A stretch of 64,000 nucleotides of DNA from an uncultured Eubacterium sp. (lineage in GTDB: Bacteria > Bacillota > Clostridia > Lachnospirales > Lachnospiraceae). The notes below the pieces were generated by a model, which worked only from the letters and a program-made list of their open reading frames with translations, was not told the DNA's origin and ran no database searches. Positions within the stretch are counted from its first letter, which is position 1, and the number at the start of each line of letters is the position of its first letter. A program made the position numbers and the translations under genes. Location of the stretch: contig CANRTU010000002.1 in NCBI GenBank assembly GCA_947642745.1, positions 62,001 to 126,000 on the forward strand, written 5' to 3'. Below are positions 33,145 to 42,619 of this stretch, one piece after another.

Positions 33145-34821
33145 TTATGAATGTAACGCCTGTTTCCGCTGCCGGATATATTTTTCGTAAAATTCGTCAG
33201 CCTCCAGCGGCCTGTCATAATAATACCCCTGGATATAGGAGGCCCCGGCGTCTTTTACAATGCCAAGCGTCTGTTCATTTTCCACTCCTTCTGTACAGAC
33301 TTCGATTTCCATCTGGTTGCAATAGGTAATAATAAATTCCACCAGGTTGCGGTCTTTTGGCCGGTCTTTGATCGTGCGTATCATAGTATAATCCAGTTTT
33401 ACAATATCCGCCGGAATGTCCTTTAACACCATAAGGGACGCATATCCTGTCCCAAAATCATCCAGCGCAATCATAACGCCTTCTTTACGGAAACTGTGCA
33501 GAATCCGGGCCAGATCGTCGCTGTATTCAATCTTGCAGCTTTCCGTAAGTTCCGCTACCAGTATGTCGTGGGGCAGCCGGTACTCATCCAGTTTTCTGAT
33601 TACATAATCCTTTAACGTCTCATCAATCAGCTGGATATAAGAAAAATTAATATTTACATGGGGCAGCCTGGCAGCGCCCGCAAGCTGGTTCCACCGGGCG
33701 ATAATGGAAAAGGTCTGGTCAATGATCCATTTTCCCACCGGGATAATGCGCTGCGTCTCTTCCAGTACCGGCATAAAATCCGCCGGCCCGATTTTTGGAA
33801 AATCTTCATTGTCCCAGCGCAACAACACTTCCGCAGAGTGCAGCTCTTCGGTCTTTGCGTCAATTACCGGCTGGAGCACCAGACGGAATCCCCGGAAATC
33901 ATCCCCGACGCTGCGTTTTAAACAGGACTTAAGACGCACCCGGCTGTTGCGGGTTTCAGACAGATCCCTGCTGTAAAACACCATATCCGTCGTCTTTTCC
34001 TGTTTGGCATGGGCCAGGGAATAAAACAGATTACTCTGTATCTGGTCGATAAATGCCGCATCTTCCGGAAAAGTAGTGGCTCCGATGTAATAATCAATAT
34101 GAAACCGGATGCCGTCCACCACCATCTCCTCGATCTCTTTTAACATGGCGTCTTTACAGGAAATGAGCTGTTCCCTGCCGCCCCTGATACAGACGGCGAA
34201 CTGTGCGCCGTCCATCCGGTAAACGCCTGCGTTATTTCCACAGGCCCTGATGATTTTCTGACCGATTGTACGCAGTACCTTATCACCATACTGATAGCCG
34301 TAAGCGGCGTTGATCTGTTTAAAATTATCTATGTCCATCTGCAGGGCGCTCCCGGACTGGCCCATTTCCAGCATACGGACCACATCATGGCGAAAACCGT
34401 ACCCGGTCCACAGCCCGGTAACCGGATCTATTTTATTCACAGTGCCCATATTGGTGACAAATCCGGCGAAAAACTCCGGATACCCGGCTTCGTCGTAATT
34501 CATATATCCGTGGCAGTTTACCCATACGTATTCATTTCTGGCATTGGTAACCCGGTACTCACAGTTGTGCAGTGGTGTGACATGAGTGACCATTTCAATA
34601 AATGAATGCTGGTACTCCGCATAATCATCCGGATGCACCTTTTCATCCCACAGGGTGGATGGGGACAGAATCTCACCCGGCAGACCAAAATATTCTACTG
34701 CCGGTCCGGACCATCTCGCAATATTTCTTTTCACATCCGCATAATAAAAAAATACACGGTTTGAGCTTTTGGATAACGTGTCAAACAGCCTGGAATCCAG
34801 TTCTGTTAAAATCTGTTCCAT
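33145..34821 (-). CDS. PAS-GGDEF-EAL protein, probable cyclic-di-GMP phosphodiesterase
   Basis: A 558-residue cytosolic signalling protein. A PAS-like sensor at about residues 20-125 precedes a GGDEF domain at about 130-290 and an EAL domain at about 305-550. The cyclase motif reads YRMDGAQFAV, so the GG(D/E)EF active site is lost. The EAL domain keeps the required residues: EVLLRW, NINFSY, ELTES, DDFGTGYAS, KLDYTM and EGVEN. It is therefore expected to hydrolyse cyclic-di-GMP. No membrane segment, so the input is probably internal. Confidence 0.88.
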   Translation of the reverse strand: MEQILTELDSRLFDTLSKSSNRVFFYYADVKRNIARWSGPAVEYFGLPGEILSPSTLWDEKVHPDDYAEYQHSFIEMVTHVTPLHNCEYRVTNARNEYVWVNCHGYMNYDEAGYPEFFAGFVTNMGTVNKIDPVTGLWTGYGFRHDVVRMLEMGQSGSALQMDIDNFKQINAAYGYQYGDKVLRTIGQKIIRACGNNAGVYRMDGAQFAVCIRGGREQLISCKDAMLKEIEEMVVDGIRFHIDYYIGATTFPEDAAFIDQIQSNLFYSLAHAKQEKTTDMVFYSRDLSETRNSRVRLKSCLKRSVGDDFRGFRLVLQPVIDAKTEELHSAEVLLRWDNEDFPKIGPADFMPVLEETQRIIPVGKWIIDQTFSIIARWNQLAGAARLPHVNINFSYIQLIDETLKDYVIRKLDEYRLPHDILVAELTESCKIEYSDDLARILHSFRKEGVMIALDDFGTGYASLMVLKDIPADIVKLDYTMIRTIKDRPKDRNLVEFIITYCNQMEIEVCTEGVENEQTLGIVKDAGASYIQGYYYDRPLEADEFYEKYIRQRKQALHS

Positions 34822-34907
34822 CCCGGCGCCTCCTTTCGGTCTGTGTCAGCGGCAGCTTTTTGTTATTCTAACATGTTCAGGAAAAAAACACAAATCTTTT
34901 TCCGCCG

Positions 34908-36035
34908 TTATTGTTCCCGCACCGGCACCGTACTGCCAATTCCGGAGGAGCCATGCAGTCTGTAATCCGATGTAATAAATATGGCTTCAGTATGTTCCAG
35001 TGATTCAATCAGCTCCATGCCTTTTTCCAGTCCAAGGACAAAACAGGCAGTACTTAACGCATCCCCGTCCGCAGAATTTTCGCATATAACAGATACGGCC
35101 AGCAGATCGTTTTCAACCGGATATCCGGTAGAGACATCCAGAATGTGATGCCAGACTTTTCCATCCTGAATAAAGCAGCGCTCATAAGTGCCGGAAGTCA
35201 CCACTGTCTGGTCTTTTACTTCCGCCACGGCAATCATGGCTCCGGTATCATCAAATGGTTTTTGTATGCCTATGGCATAGGCGCCGCCGTCTTCTTTTGC
35301 GCCAATCGTCAGTACATTGCCTCCCAGATTAATCAGACCGCTTCTGATCCCGCAGGAGACAAGATATTTTTTCATTTCATCAGCAATATATCCTTTTGCG
35401 ATACCGCCCACATCAATGGCTGCCGCTGTATGTTCCAGCGTCACGTCGTTGCCTTTTATGCGTATATTGCTGTAACCAACGGCTGCCGCCGCTTTTTTAA
35501 TCTTTTTCTTATCCGGAATGACCGGGTCATCCGCCTGAAAATCCCATAACTTTGTCAGTTTTCCAATCGTAATATCAAACTTTCCGCCGCTTAGCTTCGC
35601 ATAGTAAATTCCTTTTTCCAGCAGTCTGATTGTCTCGTCATGCACACGGACCGGTTTGCCGGGGGAAGCGTTGATTCTGCTGATATCACTGTCAGCAATT
35701 GTAGCGCTGAAATAGCTTTCGTACAGCTTAGCCAGTTCAAAGCAGTGATCCAGCTCACTGGTTTTTGAGGAGTCATACAGGGTCACGGAAATAATGGTAT
35801 CAAAATAAAATCCGGTGCGGGTCAGAGGTTCTTTGTTTTTACAGCCGCTGCAGACAACGCCGCCGCAAAGTAACAGCAGGGACAGTATCACCGTCTGTAA
35901 ATAACAGACTTTGAAAGAAAAACCGCATATTTTTTGTTTGATTTGTATACATAAGCGCCGGATATTCTGTGGAAAAGTATGTCTGTTTCCAGCCCGGCAT
36001 TTATGGCATATATTGTTCTGTAACATCAGACGCAT
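34908..36035 (-). CDS. apbE: FMN:protein transferase ApbE
   Basis: Flavin transferase that attaches FMN through phosphodiester to threonine of extracytoplasmic redox proteins. The 375-residue protein has a membrane-targeting segment (about residues 47-62) followed by a CSGC sequence resembling a weak lipobox. Family motifs are visible: GTYERCFIQDG, HHILDVSTGYPV and DALSTACFVLG, with a conserved GGIAKGYIADE. AAAGGG supports the start. The Gx/NusG-II pair lies 10 kb away. No adjacent Rnf or FMN-binding target is visible. Confidence 0.92.
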   Translation of the reverse strand: MRLMLQNNICHKCRAGNRHTFPQNIRRLCIQIKQKICGFSFKVCYLQTVILSLLLLCGGVVCSGCKNKEPLTRTGFYFDTIISVTLYDSSKTSELDHCFELAKLYESYFSATIADSDISRINASPGKPVRVHDETIRLLEKGIYYAKLSGGKFDITIGKLTKLWDFQADDPVIPDKKKIKKAAAAVGYSNIRIKGNDVTLEHTAAAIDVGGIAKGYIADEMKKYLVSCGIRSGLINLGGNVLTIGAKEDGGAYAIGIQKPFDDTGAMIAVAEVKDQTVVTSGTYERCFIQDGKVWHHILDVSTGYPVENDLLAVSVICENSADGDALSTACFVLGLEKGMELIESLEHTEAIFITSDYRLHGSSGIGSTVPVREQ

Positions 36036-36177
36036 GTTCTACCCTTTCTTTCGTAAACCTGATCCGCCTTAATTTTCCTGATTCAGATTGTGCTCTTCAG
36101 ACTATACGTTTGAGATAATAATTATCCGTCTGTCAGATCCGTCCGGCACATGAAAAACACCATAAGCTCCTGTGTTT

Positions 36178-37443
36178 TTATAAAATCACAATTTGTTTTT
36201 GAAATTCATTCTGTGCCGGACAGGAAGATTTGCCTGCCACAATGCCATGGTAAACATCATCCGCAAACAGGTTTTTTGCAAAAAAACTAATTGAATTTTT
36301 ATTTAACAAAATATTTTTCGCATCCGCGGCACTGCTAATCAGAGGAATAGCAGAGTGATTTTTAATTTCAGTCAGTAATCTGGCGGACGCCCGTCTGAAA
36401 CCCAGGACTCTGGCATAAGGCACATAAAAACGGCTGCGCCAGTATGTGTAATCATCCTGTCTGATATTAAGCAGTATATGCAGCAGTATACGCCGGATTC
36501 TGGCATGGGTAATATCCTTTGATTTCAGCTGTGCGCAAAAATCTGTAAAATCCGTATAGCGATACAGTGACTTTAAAATCTTCCTGGAAAAATCCGGCGT
36601 ACAGTCCGCATAGCTTTCAAAACCGTCTGCGGAACCGGCCAGCAGTGCGTAATACAGCATCTGCGAACAGTCCTCTTCATATAAAAAAGCATACTGATCC
36701 TGCCAGTCACACAGCAGCCGCCAGGTATCAGCGGGCATATTGCGTATTATTTTCCCTGCGGATATACCTGCTGTCCGCAGGTTTCCTGTCTCACGCAGCA
36801 GCCTGCGGATAGCGGTGGCTGAGGACATCCGCCCGGTACATTCCTGTGAATGATATCCCTGTCCGGCACGCCCAACGGGATGCAGACGCATGGCAAATGA
36901 GCTTTGCAAAACCGCTTTTTGATATTCCAGCGCCAGAATATTATTCGGATGTCCCAATAGCTGCGCAATCCTGGATGACTGTATATCAGGAAGCATTTCA
37001 CATACTGCCCTCTCCCTGGCTTTTGCATAATTATAACCTTCTTTTAATAAGTTAATCAGCTTTTTCTGATATACGGGCGTTTCCCGGACAATCTGATTAC
37101 AGATAACAGAATAAAGATCAGAATCCACGGTTTCGCATCCATAGCATAACGTATGGACACACCCGAGCTGTCCCAGTAACGCAACCCCGGCCCCGGCAAA
37201 ATATTCAGCGCTGGCTGTGGACCAGACCGGCGGCAGCTCCAGCACCAGATCGGCGCCTCCTGAAAGCGCCATTTCCGCCCGTACATATTTATCCAGCAGG
37301 GCAGGCGTACCCCGCTGGACAAAATTTCCACTCATGGCTATCATTACATAATCGGCGCCTGTTTCCTCTTTTGCCCGTTTTAAATGCCATGCATGTCCAT
37401 TGTGGAAGGGATTGTACTCCGCAATAATTCCGGTAACGTGCAT
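36178..37443 (-). CDS. tmcAL: tRNA(Met) cytidine acetate ligase TmcAL
   Basis: A 421-residue protein of the former UPF0348/YlbM family that acetylates C34 of elongator tRNA-Met using acetate and ATP. The HxGH nucleotide motif is FHNGH in IIAEYNPFHNGHAWHL. MSGNFVQRGTPALLDKYVRAEMAL and the central SATAIRRLL segments are classic. GGAAAGG precedes the start. Lies downstream of the Y-family polymerase with only 23 bp between, hence likely co-transcribed. Confidence 0.92.
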   Translation of the reverse strand: MHVTGIIAEYNPFHNGHAWHLKRAKEETGADYVMIAMSGNFVQRGTPALLDKYVRAEMALSGGADLVLELPPVWSTASAEYFAGAGVALLGQLGCVHTLCYGCETVDSDLYSVICNQIVRETPVYQKKLINLLKEGYNYAKARERAVCEMLPDIQSSRIAQLLGHPNNILALEYQKAVLQSSFAMRLHPVGRAGQGYHSQECTGRMSSATAIRRLLRETGNLRTAGISAGKIIRNMPADTWRLLCDWQDQYAFLYEEDCSQMLYYALLAGSADGFESYADCTPDFSRKILKSLYRYTDFTDFCAQLKSKDITHARIRRILLHILLNIRQDDYTYWRSRFYVPYARVLGFRRASARLLTEIKNHSAIPLISSAADAKNILLNKNSISFFAKNLFADDVYHGIVAGKSSCPAQNEFQKQIVIL

Positions 37444-37466
37444 AAATTTCCTTTCCGGGCAGTTCT

Positions 37467-38669
37467 TTAGAGACCATGCCGCAGTGCGTCCGCACCATAT
37501 TTTTTCCGGATACTTTCTACCGCTTCATCCAGCCGCCGCCTTTTCTTTGTCTTTTCCTGCTTATCCTGCAGATCAAAAATCGTCATCTGTACCGGCGTAT
37601 CTTCCCCGGTCAGCTTTGAAGTCCGGATTCCCAGAAGCCGTATGGCGCTGCCATCCCAGAGTTCATCAAACAGACGGCACGCCAGCCGGCAGATATCGCC
37701 GGTTGCGCAGACCGGCGTCTGAAACGCCTGCTGGTGGGACACAGACCGGAAAGAAGCATATTTAATTTCCGTACAGACCACGCCTGCCAGCATTCCGGAT
37801 TTACGCAGGCGCCTTCCTACAGACTCCGCCAGACGCTCCAGTACTTTATGGGCGTCCTCCCGCCTGACCACATCAGCGGAAAGGGTTGTAGAACTGCCAA
37901 TTCCTTTTGCCTTCGCAGGCTTTGTAATTACCGGTGTGTCGTCCATGCCATTGGCATACTCCCACAACAGTTTTCCATGACTTTTAAAATTCAGCTCAAT
38001 ACTGGCAGGGTCTGCCTGTGCCAGATCCCCGATGGTACGGATACCGTAAGCATAAAAATGCCTGGCGCTGCTTTTGCCACACATATACAGCTTTGACACA
38101 GGCAGCGGCCAGAGCTTTTTTTCAATTTCCCAGGAATACAGTGTATGGACTTTGTCCGGTTTTTCAAAATCCGACGCCATCTTGGCCAGTACTTTTTTGT
38201 CTGATATTCCTATATTGACTGTGAACCCAAAGTTTTTAAATATGCCGTCCTTAAACCGGCAGGCAGCCTGCAGAGGCGGACCATACTGTCCGCAGGCAGA
38301 CGTAACGGGCATATAGCATTCATCCACGCTCACCTGCTCGATATCCCTGCCGCACGTTAAGAGATACTCCATCAGCTGGCGGCTCTTTTTATGATAATAT
38401 TCATGATCCGGCCCGATAACCGTCAGGGTGGGACATTTACGCAAAGCCGCCGCAACCGGTTCTCCAGTGACAATTCCATAGCTTTTTGCGGGAATGGATT
38501 TTGCCAGCACGATGCCGTGGCGTTTTTCCTGATCGCCGCCTACAATGGAAGGGATTTCCCGCAGATCGATGGGATTGCCATACTCCAGCTCACGCACAGC
38601 GCTCCAGCTAAGATAGGCGGAATTTACATCTATATGAAATATTACCTGTTCCGGTTCATATCCGCTCAT
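37467..38669 (-). CDS. Y-family DNA polymerase (DinB/UmuC-like)
   Basis: A 400-residue translesion polymerase. The palm begins FHIDVNSAYLSWSAV with metal-binding Asp, and the second acidic pair is in EQVSVDECYM. The finger motif GIVLAKSIPAKSYGI and the little-finger domain with GIGSSTTLSADV are present. The SVDECY variant of the usual SIDEAY identifies the clostridial subgroup that is distinct from classic DinB. No SOS box was recognised upstream. GGAGCT precedes the start. Confidence 0.88.
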   Translation of the reverse strand: MSGYEPEQVIFHIDVNSAYLSWSAVRELEYGNPIDLREIPSIVGGDQEKRHGIVLAKSIPAKSYGIVTGEPVAAALRKCPTLTVIGPDHEYYHKKSRQLMEYLLTCGRDIEQVSVDECYMPVTSACGQYGPPLQAACRFKDGIFKNFGFTVNIGISDKKVLAKMASDFEKPDKVHTLYSWEIEKKLWPLPVSKLYMCGKSSARHFYAYGIRTIGDLAQADPASIELNFKSHGKLLWEYANGMDDTPVITKPAKAKGIGSSTTLSADVVRREDAHKVLERLAESVGRRLRKSGMLAGVVCTEIKYASFRSVSHQQAFQTPVCATGDICRLACRLFDELWDGSAIRLLGIRTSKLTGEDTPVQMTIFDLQDKQEKTKKRRRLDEAVESIRKKYGADALRHGL

Positions 38670-38735
38670 AGTATAACAGCTCCAGATAAAAATTAAATAA
38701 CAGCCCGCTGCGTGTCTGCAACATCCAGAAATGCT

Positions 38736-39596
38736 CTAAGTCAGGTTTCTGATCCCTTCGCATATTTTTCTTGCAACCACCGGGTTGTTCATTGTATACA
38801 GATGAATCCCGTCCACATCATTTGCCAGCAGATCAATAATCTGACTGAGCGCATAGGACATGCCTGCGTCAAACAGCGCCTGCTTATCCGATTCAAACTT
38901 GTGGATAATCCGTTCAAACCGCTCTGGCAGCGAAGCGCCGCATAGTGTCACCATCCGTTTAATCTGGGAAGCGTTAATGACCGGCATAATTCCGGGAGTC
39001 ACGGGTATGTCAATGCCGGCAATCCGGCAGTCTTCCACAAACCGGTAGAAATAATTATTGTCAAAAAACAGCTGGGACAACAGCACTTCCGCACCCGCAT
39101 CCACTTTTTTTCTAAGACAGCGCATTTCCGCCACCCGGTCCTCCGATTCCGGATGACACTCCGGATAGCAGGCCCCCGCTATACTAAAATCCCCTTTTAA
39201 TTTCAAATAACTAATCAGGTCGGAAGCGTGGGCAAAGTCGTTCTTTTCCGGTATATCCGGGTTGCGGTCGCCCCGCAGCGCCAGAATATTCTGTATTCCT
39301 TCCGCTTCCAGCTCTCTGGAAAACTCGTCGATTTCCCTGCGGTCATAGCACAGACAGGTGAGATGAACCACCGGCTCCACATGATAGGTCTCCCTGATCT
39401 TTTTTGCCAGCTCTATCGTCCGGTTATGGTTGGAACTTCCTCCTGCGCCAAAGGTAACGCTTATAAAATCAGGATGTAATTCACACAATATTTCCAGTGT
39501 TTTGTCAATGTTTTTTAAATCCTGATCCTTTTTCGGCGGAAAAATCTCAAATGACAGGACGCTCTTTTTCTGTCTGTATATTTCTGATAATTTCAT
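38736..39596 (-). CDS. metF: 5,10-methylenetetrahydrofolate reductase
   Basis: FAD enzyme of 286 residues making 5-methyl-THF for methionine synthesis. It begins with the signature SFEIFPPKK and shows FISVTFGAGGSS, LALRGDRN and CYPECHPE. GGAGG fixes the start at 39596. Alone between nrdD and the polymerase gene. No SAM riboswitch was found in the 130-bp upstream gap, so control may differ from that of many Bacillota methionine genes. It may also belong to an acetogenic-type pathway, but no such genes are adjacent. Confidence 0.94.
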   Translation of the reverse strand: MKLSEIYRQKKSVLSFEIFPPKKDQDLKNIDKTLEILCELHPDFISVTFGAGGSSNHNRTIELAKKIRETYHVEPVVHLTCLCYDRREIDEFSRELEAEGIQNILALRGDRNPDIPEKNDFAHASDLISYLKLKGDFSIAGACYPECHPESEDRVAEMRCLRKKVDAGAEVLLSQLFFDNNYFYRFVEDCRIAGIDIPVTPGIMPVINASQIKRMVTLCGASLPERFERIIHKFESDKQALFDAGMSYALSQIIDLLANDVDGIHLYTMNNPVVARKICEGIRNLT

Positions 39597-39725
39597 AAAA
39601 ACCTCCATCTTTCTTTGTATCGCACAGCGTCAGCGTAAGATCCGCCAGTTCTTAACCCCGCATACACCCGTACCTCCCACCTGTGTCAAAGATGCCGGGC
39701 CGGCGGCAGATCTGCCGGTTTGGAA

Positions 39726-39762
39726 ACACCGCAGCCGGATCAGTACGATACAGCTGCGGTGT
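39726..39762 (-). terminator. Hairpin after nrdD
   Basis: 10-bp stem ACACCGCAGC/GCTGCGGTGT with a 17-nt loop, followed on the minus strand by TTTCC. It lies 101 bp after the nrdD stop. Confidence 0.55.
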
Positions 39763-39862
39763 GCCTTCTGGTAACCTATTTTATATTTTTATGAAATTAA
39801 TGTCAACTACTGAATCCGTCGTCCGGGCATTTTCTGATAACCCTTTGCCGCTGGCCATGGGC

Positions 39863-42052
39863 CTACAGATGCAGTACCCGGTCCCGGATCTCCTGTGTGC
39901 GGCCCTGGTTCCAGAACTGGGTTCCGATATAGCCGCAGGTCCTTCTTGCAACCGACATCTGGGCCTGGTCCCTGTTGCCGCAGTTCGGGCATTCCCATAC
40001 CAGCTTGCCGGAATCATCGGATACGATTTTAATCTCCCCGTCGTAACCGCAGATTTCACAATAATCGCTCTTTGTATTCAGTTCCGCATAAACAATATGG
40101 TCATAAATAAATTTCATAACTGCCAGTACCGCCTCGATATTGTTCTGCAGATTCGGGACCTCCACATAACTGATCGCCCCTCCCGGGGACAATTTCTGAA
40201 AATCCGCTTCAAATTCCAGCTTACGGAACGCATCAATCGGTTCTGTCACATGAACGTGATAACTGTTTGTGATATAGTTTTTATCCGTCACGCCTTCTAT
40301 AATGCCAAACCGCTTCTGCAGGCACTTGGCAAACTTATAGGTGGTAGACTCCATCGGCGTCCCGTATACGGAATAACTGATGTTTTCCGCCTTTTTCCAT
40401 TCTTTACATTTATCATTTAATTTCTGCATAACCCGCAGTCCGAATTCCCTGCCCTCCAGGGATGTATGGGTCTTTCCGGTCATGCGCACGCACATTTCAC
40501 ATAAGCCCGCATATCCCAGGGAAATCGTGGAGTAACCGTCATACAGCAGCCGGTCAATGGTCTCGCCTTTTCCAAGTCTTGACAACGCTCCGTGCTGCCA
40601 CAGAATCGGCGCCGCATCGGAAGTAGTGCCCAGCAGCCGTTCGTGGCGGCAGCGCAGCGCACGGTGGCACAGTTCCAGTCGCTCTTCCAGAATCTCCCAG
40701 AACTTTTCCATATCCCCGTGGGCAGAACAGGCCACATCCACCAGATTGATGGTCACGACTCCCTGATTAAACCGTCCGTAATATTTGCGGCTTCCGTCCG
40801 GATTGCGCTGGCTGTCTTCCACTGTTGGAAATGAACGGCATCCCATACATGGATAGACGTCTCCCTGTTTCAAAGACCGCATGACTTTTGCGGAAATATA
40901 ATCCGGCACCATGCGCTTTGACGTACATCTGGCAGCCAGTCTGGTTAAATACCAGTATTTGGAATCCGGCGTAATATTGTCCGCATCCAGTACATATACC
41001 AGTTTTGGAAATGCGGGTGTAATCCAGCTGCCCTTTTCATTTTTGACCCCCTGCATCCGCTGGAGCAGCACTTCTTCTATTACCATGGCAAGATCGTCCC
41101 GCAGTCTGCCTTCCGCCACCTCGTCCAGATACATAAACATTGTCACAAACGGCGCCTGTCCGTTACAGGTCATCAGCGTAATCAGCTGGTACTGGATCGT
41201 CTGTATGCCATTTTTCACTTCCCTGCGCAGCCGCATTTCCGTCAGCTTTTCCACAATCTCTTCATCCAGGGATTCCCCGCATTCCCTGCGTTCGTCAATT
41301 ACCGCCGCCCGCAGCTTCTTACGGCTGATTTCCACAAACGGCGCCAGATGGGACAGTGTAAAGGTCTGTCCGCCGTACTGATTGCTTGCCACCTGGGCCA
41401 CAATCTGGGTCGTTACGTTACATGCGGTAAAAAAGCTGTGGGGTTTTTCGATCATTGTCTCACTGATAACTGTACCGTTCTGAAGCATGTCCTCCAGATT
41501 AATCAGGTCACAGTTATGCTCTTTTTGCGCAAAGTAATCTGTATCATGAAAATGTATGATGCCAGCTTCGTGGGCCGCCACAATGTCTTCCGGCAGCAGC
41601 AGCCGGCTGGTCAGATCCTTGCTGACTTCCCCGGCCATATAATCCCGCTGGGTAGAGTTCAGCACCGGATTTTTGTTGGAATTTTCCTGATTGATTTCTT
41701 CATTAATATTTTCAATCAGGGTTAAAATACCGTTATCTGTAGTGTTGGATTTTCTGGCCAGTTCCCGTTTATAGCGGTAGCGCACGTATTTTTGCGCTAC
41801 TTCGTAGCCCCGCATCTCCATAATCCCTACTTCCACCATATCCTGGATGTCTTCCACATGCAGGGCGTGGGGCACCTGTGCCGCCTGTTTTGCGATATTG
41901 TCCGCCGCCGCCTGTATCTGGAATGGATTCATCTGATAAATGCCCTCTACTTCGTCATTTGCGGCTTTAATTACATTGATAATTTTGGACAGGTCAAACG
42001 CAACCTCTTCCCCGCTTCTTTTAATGACACGCATTTTTACTGCTGTCCCCAT
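39863..42052 (-). CDS. nrdD: Anaerobic ribonucleoside-triphosphate reductase
   Basis: Glycyl-radical class III reductase of 729 residues that makes dNTPs without oxygen. The N-terminal ATP cone (residues 1-90, VIKRSGEEVAFDLSKI) provides allosteric control. The C-terminus has the four-cysteine zinc site (CEICGYDG, WECPNCGNRD) and the radical glycine in RRTCGYIGTQF. AGGAGG fixes the start. The activase gene nrdG is not next to it, which is less common. Upstream are paired NrdR boxes. Confidence 0.96.
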   Translation of the reverse strand: MGTAVKMRVIKRSGEEVAFDLSKIINVIKAANDEVEGIYQMNPFQIQAAADNIAKQAAQVPHALHVEDIQDMVEVGIMEMRGYEVAQKYVRYRYKRELARKSNTTDNGILTLIENINEEINQENSNKNPVLNSTQRDYMAGEVSKDLTSRLLLPEDIVAAHEAGIIHFHDTDYFAQKEHNCDLINLEDMLQNGTVISETMIEKPHSFFTACNVTTQIVAQVASNQYGGQTFTLSHLAPFVEISRKKLRAAVIDERRECGESLDEEIVEKLTEMRLRREVKNGIQTIQYQLITLMTCNGQAPFVTMFMYLDEVAEGRLRDDLAMVIEEVLLQRMQGVKNEKGSWITPAFPKLVYVLDADNITPDSKYWYLTRLAARCTSKRMVPDYISAKVMRSLKQGDVYPCMGCRSFPTVEDSQRNPDGSRKYYGRFNQGVVTINLVDVACSAHGDMEKFWEILEERLELCHRALRCRHERLLGTTSDAAPILWQHGALSRLGKGETIDRLLYDGYSTISLGYAGLCEMCVRMTGKTHTSLEGREFGLRVMQKLNDKCKEWKKAENISYSVYGTPMESTTYKFAKCLQKRFGIIEGVTDKNYITNSYHVHVTEPIDAFRKLEFEADFQKLSPGGAISYVEVPNLQNNIEAVLAVMKFIYDHIVYAELNTKSDYCEICGYDGEIKIVSDDSGKLVWECPNCGNRDQAQMSVARRTCGYIGTQFWNQGRTQEIRDRVLHL

Positions 42053-42131
42053 AATGTCCTCCTGTATCATTCCAATTCCATTAATCATAATCTTTTTCTG
42101 ATATGAATGACTTACTGATTCCGTGTTCATA

Positions 42132-42160
42132 AGCATATCATTTCGCTACAGGGAAGTCAA
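42132..42160 (-). promoter_or_regulatory. nrdD promoter
   Basis: On the minus strand TTGACT (42160-42155), 17 bp, TATGCT (42137-42132). It lies 80 bp before the start codon and six bases downstream of the first NrdR-like box. Confidence 0.6.
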
Positions 42161-42166
42161 GGGATT

Positions 42167-42214
42167 TTTCTATATGTGGTGTTATACTACAGATTTCCAC
42201 ACTATATCCAGGTT
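42167..42214. promoter_or_regulatory. Paired NrdR boxes upstream of nrdD
   Basis: Two 16-bp sites at 42167-42182 and 42199-42214 resemble the NrdR consensus ACACWATATATWGTGT, each matching about 12 positions. Their centres are 32 bp apart, the usual three-turn spacing. NrdR represses reductase genes when dATP is high. Confidence 0.7.
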
Positions 42215-42391
42215 TCTGATCTGGTTACTTTACATTTTTAGACATTTTTATACATTTACTCCATGGTTATGCCGGATAAAACCGCCGCTTCATACCAGAA
42301 CGCTCTTATGACAGACTGCCTGCCCGCTGCCAGTCAGGTGATACCAGAGCGTGTTTTTAACATTTCCATAACCCGTATCTGCCTCTCATGC

Positions 42392-42467
42392 CCTGAAGAG
42401 CATGATTTCACTTAAAGGACCTGATACACCTTAAAGGACATGTTTTAACTTAAAGGACATGATACGG
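42392..42467. repeat. Four tandem 19-bp repeats
   Basis: Exact 19-bp period at 42392, 42411, 42430 and 42449, with core CTTAAAGGACATGAT (first unit diverged, CCTGAAGAGCATGAT). No spacers, so this is not CRISPR. A flanking hairpin (GATACGGA 42461-42468 / TCCGTATC 42488-42495) follows. The region 42215-42619 holds no gene. Confidence 0.65.
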
Positions 42468-42619
42468 ATCATGCATCCCGGATTTTGTCCGTATCGTCTG
42501 CCATACCCGGAGAGTCCGGCGCACTGTTCTTTTGGATACGCCTTATAAATGCAGGATACATTCTCCCTGTCATGCCCTCCTAGCAGCCCTCAGAAAGTAT
42601 TTTAATATGTTGTGGCGCT

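Noticed and set aside
39609..39725. SAM riboswitch upstream of metF
   Set aside because: The gap is short and lacks SAM-I type stems and terminator.
42392..42467. CRISPR array
   Set aside because: Repeats are 19 bp, directly tandem, imperfect and without spacers; no cas genes are present.
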